Source: Furcasterigmium furcatum | Taxonomy: Eukaryota; Ascomycota; Sordariomycetes; Glomerellales; Plectosphaerellaceae | Length of the DNA stretch: 64,000 bases | Assembly (NCBI GenBank): GCA_001599815.1 | Contig: BCIA01000007.1 | Span: 992,001 to 1,056,000, forward strand | Direction: 5' to 3' | In this document: positions 1 to 8,901 of the stretch, one piece after another | Position numbering within the stretch: the first letter of the stretch is position 1 | Layout: each line of letters starts with the position of its first letter | The notes under the pieces: generated by a model | The model's input: only the letters and a program-made list of their open reading frames with translations | Told to the model about the DNA's origin: nothing | Database searches by the model: none | Position numbers and translations under genes: made by a program

Positions 1-734
1 GATGCTCTGGTCCTGCGCCCGCTGCGTCTTCAGGGCGTACGCCGCACCAGAAGCCTGGGGCAGCTGCGTTGCCAGCGGCGACGATATCGTGTGCTTCGCT
101 GGGTCAGCCTGGCTTCGCATCTCTCTGTTCGGGGGTCACTTACGATATTCAGCTCCTTGCTACCATAGTGCACCGGCATATTCCTACCCCTGCCCGGGTC
201 CTTCGCATTGGCGAATAGCTGGTTCATGAAATCCGACGTCTTGAAGCCCCGCTGCTTGAATACACCCTGCTCGCGATACTGGCAGAAGATGACGTCCTCG
301 GGCGCCAGCACGCTGGCAGAGCCCACGCTCAGCGCCTCCTCTCCGGCAGAGACCATGTAGAAACTGACGCGACCCTGTCGCTGGGCGTCGAACATGATCA
401 GGTCCAGGACGGAAATGAAGACCATGTCCTTGTACAGCTTGGTGACCTCGGCGTCCGTCAAGTCCGGCACGAAGGAGGGGTCGACGATGGCGCCGTCCTG
501 GTCGACGGCTCGGTAGGTCGGCATGGTGGGGTAGTCGGAGGGCGTCTCGTACTTGAGGGTGTGCGTGAAGGCGCTCTTCACAGCACCGGGAAAGGAGACA
601 TGCTGGGCGTTCGGGCGCTGCGAGAGGCTGCTTGCCGCCCTGGAAGGGAGCGCGCGCAGCACGGCAGCGGAGGGAGAGGATCTGGGGATGCAGACCTGGC
701 GGAGGTGAGCCGGCCGGATGACTCTGGACTTCAT
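1..734 (-). CDS. Branched-chain 2-oxoacid dehydrogenase E1 component, alpha subunit (partial, 3' end off the window)
   Basis: Alpha subunit of the thiamine-diphosphate-dependent E1 of the mitochondrial branched-chain ketoacid dehydrogenase, which decarboxylates the 2-oxoacids from Val, Leu and Ile. The ATG is at 734; exon 1 is 734-144, a 50-nt GT-AG intron is 143-94, and exon 2 runs from 93 off the window edge. Splicing joins ...GSKELNI to HTISSPLATQ, the E1-alpha core segment before the ThDP site. About 60 N-terminal residues rich in Arg, Ser and Ala are typical of a mitochondrial presequence. Further signatures are YREQGV and an F-x-Q-F-A-N-A-KDPGRGR-type stretch leading to MPVHYGS. An upstream in-frame extension exists but lacks family similarity, so I start at the ATG before KSRVIRPAH. 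The rest of the ThDP-binding region is outside the window. Family assignment is firm; the splice is inferred from family conservation. Confidence 0.9.
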
Positions 735-1612
735 GGCGACGAATTGACGAGAAATTCCAGGTGTTTTCTGGCGGAATGGTGAATCAGGATGGGCCAGAAT
801 CCCGCTGTGCTGGGAAATGTGCGAAGGAAGAGGCAGGCGATGGGAGGTCGTGGTTCCAATGCCTCGGGGGCTCGACGTCATGTTGAGCCGACAGAAAGCG
901 ACTCGGCGGATGGGCCAGACACTCATGGGCTCGGTCGGCAGAGGCGGGGAGCCGAGTGCCGTGGTGGGGCCCGGCACCGGCCCCTGCCCCTTGCAGGCGA
1001 CAACACCTCGACCAGCGAGCAGACAGCTCAGTAAGAGGCGCCATTGCGCGTGTTCAGCTTGATCTCACCCAGACATTACTCTACGGCTTACTAATAGGTA
1101 GACATCTAGCAGGTTTCGTCATGCCTTTCAAGACGACAATATGGCTGGACCGGCCATACATTTTCGCGTCCCGATTCCAAGTTGTCGTCGTCGGCTTGTC
1201 TGCCAGATGATCAAAAACAAACAGTCAGACACCCAGATTTCCATCCTCCAGGTATTCTGATCATCACGCGCACCAGGGTTCCACGTGCGGTCCCCTGGCT
1301 CGCATCGTCAGCTGCGAATTTTGAGATGGAGTCTGCCAAGGACAAACTCTCAGCAGCCACCGAGGGACTCTGAGCGCCAGGGTTCAGCCTGAGAAGTATG
1401 AACCACAACGAAATGACGTAGAATGCCATATCTCGAGAGCACCCCGTTTTTGAGGAAGATAGTTTTTGCAGCCAGCTCACCTTCTTGCAAGCCACTTTCG
1501 TGGGCGATCATGTATAAAGAGAATGTAGGGCTCGAGAAAGGGGTGGGCAAATCTTCTCTCCTCCCTAATTATCACGTCCGTTTGAGTTATACAATGTCGA
1601 CACAACTCCACG
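735..1612. other. Intergenic region, no gene seen
   Basis: 878 bp between the divergently oriented E1-alpha gene and the hypothetical gene at 1613. Open frames here are short, overlap on both strands and resemble nothing I recognise. It presumably carries both promoters; I see no motif I would defend. Confidence 0.5.
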
Positions 1613-2983
1613 ATGAAAAAGACTTTGGGCCCACCACCGGCTGGTTTCCGACAATGGCTGATAAATGAAATGGCCTCCGACCTCACGCCCGACATTCTCC
1701 AAGATGGCCTCGCCGTCACCCGCTTTCCGCCGGTGGAGGGGTCGACCAGGACGGAAGAGATCTCTGCTCACCTCCAGCTATGGGCTTCACATGAGCTGCC
1801 TGACCCTATGAATACGGGCGATTTCAAGGCTGTAGATGACCTCCTATGGCTATGGCGCTGCACTCGCCCGCTGATCGGCGGCTACATCTCCAGGGCCACA
1901 CACAAGTTCCCGGCAACCGCGTATCTCGCGCCCCCAAGACTCTGTCTCGAAAAGAGCCTCACCACGGACGTCCTGACCCTTCCCGAGAGACGGCGGTTTT
2001 TTCAGGCCTTCTTCCGATACGAGCTCCTCTGCCGAATATTCCGCCGCTCATCCCTCGAACGCGAGGACGACGTATACCCTCTGGCTCTCAATGAAGAATG
2101 GGACTGGAATATATTGTCCCGATTCAGAGGGGCTGTTCTTCCCGTCTGGGAGGTCGAGGCTATCTGTTGTGTCCACAAATTCTTTGCGGACCTCTACGGC
2201 TCTCTCTTCGCGTACCACTCCAACAAGGGAATTATTCGGCCTAAAAGTTGGAGGCTCGTTCCCAAAAGGCGAGGCCCGGAACTGAGATATCCCGAGAGTT
2301 TCTACTTCGATCCTGTCATTTACGCCAGAAAAATGGGTATTGCGGAAGAGGTGCAGACGGTAATTGCATCAAGGCTCGCTTCTTACGGCCTGGTGCTATT
2401 GAATCTACTCATGGATCTGCCAAAGAAGCGACAGGCATCCTGGCTCATGCAGTTCTCTCGGTGCGTCATCCACGTTAGGACCCCGAGCCCGGACCGCATA
2501 GAGCCCTGGATCTTCCCCAAGTACCGAGGGGCGCGGTGGGAAGGCTGCCCCGGGTTGGCCGAGTTCCTGCATTGGAGGCTATATCTTGGCCCGGCCGAGA
2601 GGCTGCCCCCCCACTATGACGAGGAGCGAGGCCGGGGTTATGAAAGGGAGAAGATACGCACACAGGAGAGGTATGATGACGGGGTTTACGAGAAGGAGGG
2701 CTGGACGATTCAGCATCAGATCTTCAGACAACATGCTTGGGTCTTCATGGACGATGCACGTCTGTACTCTAAAAAAGGCCGGGTTGTCCTGATGGAAGAC
2801 GTGTTGAACTTGAAGTTCCCGACCCCTGATCAGCTGGCACATGTTGAGAGACAGGTCAAAGACCCCTCTACGTCTGTCAATATGGACCACAAACGGGCCT
2901 GCAAGTACTCACGACTTCGGAGGGCCCTGATGGGCGTGAGAAGGAGAACTGGACGGATCAAGAAGCAAGTAACGTTGAGTTAA
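1613..2983 (+). CDS. Hypothetical protein, fungal lineage-specific
   Basis: Uninterrupted 456-codon frame from ATG to TAA; a second ATG at 1670 (MASDLTPDIL) is an equally possible start. There is no signal peptide or membrane segment. The central part (about residues 100-200) contains LTLPERRRFFQAFFRYELLC, resembling the 'ErrRi.rAfyRfel' helix common in the large, uncharacterised Pezizomycotina families often annotated as F-box-associated or hypothetical proteins; no F-box is visible at the N terminus. The C terminus is basic (RRRTGRIKKQ). Single exon. Function unknown; the assignment to a lineage-specific expanded family is an inference from pattern only. Confidence 0.7.
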   Translation: MKKTLGPPPAGFRQWLINEMASDLTPDILQDGLAVTRFPPVEGSTRTEEISAHLQLWASHELPDPMNTGDFKAVDDLLWLWRCTRPLIGGYISRATHKFPATAYLAPPRLCLEKSLTTDVLTLPERRRFFQAFFRYELLCRIFRRSSLEREDDVYPLALNEEWDWNILSRFRGAVLPVWEVEAICCVHKFFADLYGSLFAYHSNKGIIRPKSWRLVPKRRGPELRYPESFYFDPVIYARKMGIAEEVQTVIASRLASYGLVLLNLLMDLPKKRQASWLMQFSRCVIHVRTPSPDRIEPWIFPKYRGARWEGCPGLAEFLHWRLYLGPAERLPPHYDEERGRGYEREKIRTQERYDDGVYEKEGWTIQHQIFRQHAWVFMDDARLYSKKGRVVLMEDVLNLKFPTPDQLAHVERQVKDPSTSVNMDHKRACKYSRLRRALMGVRRRTGRIKKQVTLS

Positions 2984-3454
2984 ATCACCCCTACTGCTCA
3001 TGCAGGCGGAGTTTGAACGGCGAGAAGTCTCGTTAACAGTTGTTCTAAATGAACGAAAACCTAATAAGCGTTTACCTCAAGAATTAGCAAGCGAGAGATC
3101 GTCAGAAAGCCATGGTATGAGTCTTCGTACCACCTAGAGAAGCATCCAGGCATTCTTTGTCTGCCCATTGCAGTGGGCAGCTCCCTTAAGGAATAGCCCA
3201 CCATTGCCAGTGATCAGCGGCCTTGCAAGCAGGGTCCTGTCGCCGTGACGATGCAAACAGCTCCCCGCCGTGGTGCACGAATCCAACCGACTTGGCTGCG
3301 ACTCAATTCTGTCAAGTTGTCTTTTCGGAGTGTCAACTCAGCACCAACCCTTTACCTTCAACAACGTGTATCCTTCCCCATATGCCCGACGAGCTGCGAT
3401 TACCCCAACGTCATCTTCTCCTCAGCAGCCTCCCATCAGAGACCCCAACCCATC

Positions 3455-3622
3455 ATGCCTCCCTCTGGCCAGATCGCGCTCCTCATCCTCGGCGTTTTCC
3501 TCCTTGTCGGCATCATCGGCTGGTTGGGCTACAAGCAAGTCGGCACGTTCGTCGAGACCCTCGTTTCCTACCGCCGCAACAAGTCGGACAGACGTCGCAC
3601 GGAGATTTCGGTCTCGGTCTAA
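3455..3622 (+). CDS. Small single-pass membrane protein, 55 aa
   Basis: Frame starting at ATG 3455 and ending TAA 3620-3622. After a six-residue head the protein has one strongly hydrophobic helix (ALLILGVFLLVGIIGWLGY, about residues 8-26) followed by a basic, Arg/Lys-rich tail (YRRNKSDRRRTEI), as expected for a tail-facing-cytosol or matrix single-pass protein. I do not recognise the family. Amphipathic organisation and clean hydrophobic-to-basic layout argue for real coding rather than chance. The stop codon is followed one base later by a strong donor-like GTGAGT, and coq5 begins 248 bp downstream on the same strand (see findings), so it may sit on a shared transcript. In-frame sequence upstream of the chosen ATG (to 3249) looks like 5' UTR. 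Confidence 0.55.
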   Translation: MPPSGQIALLILGVFLLVGIIGWLGYKQVGTFVETLVSYRRNKSDRRRTEISVSV

Positions 3623-3870
3623 GGTGAGTGAGCGGCTGCTGGTCATCATGTCCCGAAGGAAGGCGATCGATTCAAGGTGTGGCTGGATCCAATCGGAGAC
3701 TGTCGCGACTCCCATTCGAGAGGCTTGGCCACCTTGCACCAGCCACGGCTCCACATTATTTCCCGAGCTTGCCTCGACGGTCTGCTCACTTTTGGTCGCA
3801 GATCGACTCCGTCCTCTCCCTGAGTGTCGACAACCTCGCAACGGCTATTTTCTTGTTCAAGTCTGTCGCA

Positions 3871-4888
3871 ATGGTGTTGCAACGCTCAGTACGGCCAGCC
3901 GTGGCCAGCGCCAGAGCGCTCTCTCGGTTCACAACATCGTCTTCGACCACATTCAGGCACTTCTCCGTCACATCCCGACAATGCGACAGCCCCTCCTCCT
4001 CCTCCTCTTCTTCTGGTTCCTCCAAGACGACGCATTTCGGCTATGAGACTGTTCTCGAGTCCGAGAAGGCTGACCGTGTGGCGGGGGTCTTCCACAGTGT
4101 GGCCGAGTCCTATGACCGCATGAACGATCTCATGTCTTTCGGCTGGCACAGGATATGGAAGTACGTCGCCTCCTCCGCCTCCTCCCCTCCCCTCCAGGAC
4201 CAAGACTGACAGTTTACTCGCCAGGGACCAATTTGTCTCGTCTCTTTCTTCGGGCCTCTCGACCACCAACCCGGGTGCCTCGCAACACATCCTCGACGTC
4301 GCAGGCGGCACCGGTGACATCGCCTTCCGTCTCCTCAACGCCGCCGACCGCGCCTCTCCCTCTCCTAACCTCCATGTTACAATATCCGATATCAACCCTT
4401 CCATGCTGGCCGTCGGCCGCGACCGTTCCCTCGCCCTGCCCGCCCACCAGCAGGCCTCTATTTCCTTCCTCGAAGCCAACGCCGAGACCCTTCCCGCCTC
4501 GGTCAAGGACAACTCGATCGATCTGTACACCGTCGCATTCGGCATCCGCAATTTCACCAACATGCGCGCCGCCATCCGCGAGGCGCATCGCGTCCTCAAG
4601 CCCGGCGGCGTCTTCGCCTGTCTCGAGTTCAGCAAGGCCGACGACTACCCGCTCTTCAACGCCGTGTACAAGCGCTGGAGCTTCAGCGGGATCCCCCTGA
4701 TCGGGCAGCTGGTGGCCGGAGACCGCGACAGCTATCAATACCTTGTGGAGAGCATCGAGAGGTTTCCCAGCCAGCAAGAGTTCAGGGACATGATTGTGGA
4801 GGCTGGTTTCGAGGTTGCTGGTGACGGGTACGAGAACCTGACTGGCGGCGTGGCTGCCATTCATAAGGGCATGAAGCCTCTGGCCTGA
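3871..4888 (+). CDS. coq5: 2-methoxy-6-polyprenyl-1,4-benzoquinol methylase, mitochondrial (Coq5)
   Basis: SAM-dependent C-methyltransferase of ubiquinone biosynthesis (UbiE/Coq5 family), matrix side of the inner mitochondrial membrane in the CoQ synthome. Exons 3871-4160 and 4225-4888 with a 64-nt intron give 317 aa; the splice restores WHRIWK-DQFVSS. A Ser/Arg-rich presequence occupies about residues 1-45. Diagnostic segments: VAESYDRMNDLMSFGWHR (UbiE N-terminal signature), ILDVAGGTGDIAFRLL (SAM motif I), and FGIRNFTNM followed by HRVLKPGG (UbiE signature 2). Length fits fungal Coq5. The start is the first ATG of the presequence frame. Confidence 0.95.
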
Positions 4889-5628
4889 GGATGAGAGTAT
4901 GGGGCCATACCTATGGAAACGCCCTCTCTGCTCACTCAGGGTTGGACTGTACAATCTGTATTATCACTGAATTGGGGGTTGGGTGCTCCACGGAGCAAGG
5001 ACAAGAATCATAGACCTGGGGCTCTCTGCATTGCCGTGTACAATATTTGAGGCTGCCCCAACGTTGAAAAATCTGCAAGAGACCCTAAAAACCTTGTACC
5101 TCAGTGAACCCATCATCCGTGATTCACTTGCAATATTCTGTCCGGTTGGTAAACCTCCCGCTTTATGCTTTCACCACCTGGGCGTGGAAGGCAACCGCGC
5201 TGCCTTACCTAATCCGCCAGCGTCACTGCCCCTGCCAGCTGGGGCCGCCTCGCCCTAAACCCGATCGGGAAAGCTACTCTGGAAGCCACGAGCCAATTCG
5301 CCAGCTGCTCCCCCATGCCCGACTGCCAGGGGGCTCCTTCAACTTTTCTATTGCAACCTGGGACCTCTTCCGCAACAAAAATATCACCAGCCTCGCCATC
5401 CCTTCCTCGCGACCCTCTCCCATCCCGTCGTGTCGCATCCGACGCCATCGTCTTCTGCCGCTTGTTATTTCATCTCCGTTGATACCCGGGCTTTCATATC
5501 TTCGTGTTGTGGCGACCCGAGCTCGCACCGCGCGACGTATCATCTCCTAATCGACTCGATCCGCCCACCACAGACGATTCCTCTTCCCCTCCTGATACCA
5601 CACCGCGATCACCCATCCAGAGAAGAGC
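4889..5628. other. Intergenic/UTR region between coq5 and the DUF2433 gene
   Basis: 740 bp. The part from about 5330 to 5628 is strongly C/T-rich on the + strand and probably is promoter plus 5' leader of the DUF2433 gene. No additional gene is supported. Confidence 0.45.
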
Positions 5629-7959
5629 ATGGCTGCAGTAAGTACCTGGTGTTATCTGCGGCCGGGTTCGGCGGTCCGCCTCGGGTCTGGCATGTCGATC
5701 CCCATCGGTCGGCAAGCTGCGCATCGCCCTCAGCTTCGAGTCGCGCCTCGTCTTACAAACGGATCGCAAAGGAACCGCGCTGCCTGGCCTGGGATGGCAT
5801 TCCCGCCGAACTCTGCCGCTTGACTGTCGGTTCGCACCATGTACTGACTTGACCTCAGTACAACAACCAGGGCTACCTGCCTAATGGCGCCCCTGCTGTT
5901 CCTGGCGCCGCTCCCCTCCTGCCCAACCAGGGCCGTGTCATCCAGACTGGTCCCATCAGAGTCCTCTGCATTGCTGATGTCCGAGGTACGATTTTCCCAT
6001 GGAAGGCTCCGTCGCGTGATCGCCTCGGCCCACTGACCACACATCAGGCAACCTGAACTCCCTCAACGATCTTGCCCGCCAGGCCAACGCCGATCACATC
6101 ATCCACACGGGCGACTTCGGCTTCTACGATGACACATCGCTGGACAGGATCGCGGAAAAGTAGGCCTGGATTTTGCTGTTTGTTCGAGACACACCCGCTG
6201 ACATGTCGAAAGGACGCTGAAGCACGTCGCGCAATACTCCCCGCTCATCTCCGAGCCCGTCAAGAAGGCCATTCAGCAAGGAGGCCCCGGTTCGGTCAAG
6301 GCCCGATTCCCGCCCAACGAACTGCCCCTCTCCGAACTCTCCCTCCTGCTCTCCGGCGACATCAAGCTTGACGTCCCTGTGTATACGGTTTGGGGAGCCT
6401 GCGAGGATGTCCGGGTGCTGGAGAAGTTCCGGTCTGGCGAGTACAAGGTCCACAACCTGCACATCATCGACGAGGCTCGGTCCATGCTCCTCGAGCTTGG
6501 TGGTGTGAAGCTCCGTCTTCTGGGTCTTGGTGGTGCCGTGGTCATGCACAAGCTGTTCGACAACGGCGAGGGAAGGACCACGATCGCCGGTGGTCAAGGC
6601 ACCATGTGGACCACTCTGCTCCAGATGGGCGAGCTCGTGGACACAGCCCATCGCGTCTACGATCCCACCGAAACCCGCGTCTTCGTCACCCACGCTTCAC
6701 CCGCCCGCGAGGGTATCCTGAACCAGCTCTCCGTCACGCTTAAGGCCGACTTCTCCGTCTCCGCCGGTCTGCACTTCCGTTACGGTAGCTCGTACAATGA
6801 GTTCAGTGTCAACCCCACCCTCGACCACTATCGGGGCAAGCTTGCCGCTAGCAAGGCTTCTTTCAACGATGTCTGGGAGACAGTCAAGGCTGAGGTGGAG
6901 CCCGCCATCGCGCAGAACGAGGCACAACAGAACCTCCTTCGCAACGCCCTGCAGCTCGTTGAGAAGATGCCCACGACCGCTGCAGGCGGCAACCCTTTCG
7001 GCGGTCCCGTCCAGGGCCAGGCTCAGCTTGGCCAGGTCGACGAGAGCGCCTTCAAGAACATGTGGAACTTCAACCTCGCAGATGCCGCCTTTGGCTGGCT
7101 CGTGCTGGAGATCCAGGATGGCAGGATCGGAACCGAGATGAGGGCGCAAGGTTTCAACTTCTCCCATAGGGGCGCAAAGCAACAACCGGGTAGCGCACTT
7201 CCCTCGGCGCAGATGGCTGCCCCGCCCGCCGTCGCCTCCGCACCCGCACCTCCCGTGTCGAGCCAGACTGCCGCCCCCGCCCCTGTGAGCAGGCAGCCTC
7301 CTCAGGCCAAGCCCGTTGCTTCGGCTCCCGCCCCCCAGGCCAAGCCTGGCACTCCCCAGCCTTCTGCTCCCACACCTACCAAGGAAGCCGAAAAGGCCGG
7401 TGCGAACGGGTCTGCGAACGGCCCCGAGCCCGTCTCCTCGCCCGCCCCCAGAACGAATGCCTCCGACATCATTGGCCTTTTCATTATGAACGTCAGCACT
7501 GAAGAGCAAGCACGGGAGCTCTTCACGCCAGAGTACCAAGGCAAGATCCTGAAGGTCGAGAAGTGGGGTGGCTCCAACAAGGTTGTGCAGTTCAGCAGCG
7601 CCGACGACAGGGATGGCGCTCTCGCCAGCCTGCCGGACGACTTGAAGACGCGCACGCACGAGGACCGCTCGAAGCCGCTGGTCAAGATCTTCATTCACCG
7701 CGAGAACAACACCTTCAAGGGCCGAGGCGGCGCCGGCACCTGGGGCAGCAGCCGAGGTGGTGCAGGCTCTGCCAACACCGGCTCCGGCTACCGTAGTGCG
7801 GGCGGCGCCAGCGACTCTGAGAGCACCCGTCGGGGCGGACGGGGCGGTCGTGGTGGACGCGGTGGCCGCGGCGGTGAGCGCGGACGGGGACGGGGTGGTC
7901 TCAAGGGAGAGGGCGGCGCGTCCTCGCCTGCTCCCGCCTCAGCGACTCCCACCGACTAG
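5629..7959 (+). CDS. DUF2433-family metallophosphatase-like protein with RGG-rich C terminus
   Basis: Four exons: 5629-5637 (only Met-Ala-Ala), 5859-5985, 6048-6159 and 6213-7959, 664 aa. The N-terminal half is a calcineurin-like fold: VLCIADVRGNLNSLN (about residues 38-52) and IIHTGDFGFYDD (about 63-74) are the metal-binding D-x-(R/H)-G and GD-x-G motifs, and FVTHASPAREG is the later His motif. This matches the fungal DUF2433 family, whose biochemical role is not established. Residues about 260-350 are a Pro/Ala/Ser linker, followed by a segment resembling a degenerate RNA-recognition module (DIIGLFIMNVSTEEQARELF...), and the C terminus is a dense RGG tract (about 620-645), suggesting RNA binding. 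Introns all obey GT-AG and restore frame. RNA binding is an inference. Confidence 0.88.
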
Positions 7960-8901
7960 AGGAAGGCAGAGGAGAAATGAGGAGACCACACATACCACCG
8001 ACCCCTGCTTGCTCGTCACGCACGGCATACGCCAACCATTACCATCATCACGTCCTTTTGCTACTACTTCTTGTACGCGTAACTTAATGAGATACTCCCG
8101 GGGAATACTTTCTGGCGCGAGGGGGAGCTCCCAAACCTCTGTTTGCCTGGCAGGAGCAGGGGTTGCATCCAGTCCAGGCCGGGGATTGGGTCGTTTAGCT
8201 TGTTTCTAGTCTAGCAAAAAAAAAGAGTCTTGGAGCCTGGAAGTTGGAGCCGTATGGCTGTCCGTTCTCGTGATGTTGGCTATCTGAAATGCATGGGTAA
8301 AGGAGAAAGCCGGCAACGCCCTGGCTGTGACGCAGCCGCCCTGAGATGAAGACAAGCTGCCCCGTCCTGTGCCGAAGACACGATGTACAGACATTCACGG
8401 GCGAACCACGACCATGCAGCAAGCTCTCACTGGGAACACGCCCCTTTGCATATACCACACTTCACCTCACTCGCCTCACCCGCTACCAGACATCTCTACA
8501 TACACAGTACCAACTCGGATCATGACATCGCCGCTGAAAATGGTGATGATATAAAAAAGGGGGAAGGTAGTAAAAAAAGAGGAGCAAAGGAAAGCGAACG
8601 AAATCGCGGGGCGGTGAGAGGGGGAGGGCTGTAGAAGAAGAGACACTCCGCGCGCTCGGCTACGCCGACCCAAGTAGATAAGACGTCGGGGGGGTGACGA
8701 AGACGACGACAACAGGACGTCTGCCCCCTCCCCCGGAAATATAAAAAAACTCCACCCGTATGCACAACGTTGCCGTATGTTTCGGTCGTATACACAGATT
8801 CCCTCTCACGCGCGCGCGCACGATGCCCGCCGGTTCATGCTCTATGCAACCCCTGCCTGCGCCTGCTGGGCGGCCAAATCCGACCCAGGCGATGCGAGTC
8901 G
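7960..8901. other. Convergent 3' flanks, no gene seen
   Basis: 942 bp between two convergent genes (DUF2433 protein and Zds-like protein). It should hold both 3' UTRs and polyadenylation sites; A-rich runs at about 8216-8226 and 8550-8590 are compatible with that. Open frames are short and unconvincing. Confidence 0.5.
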
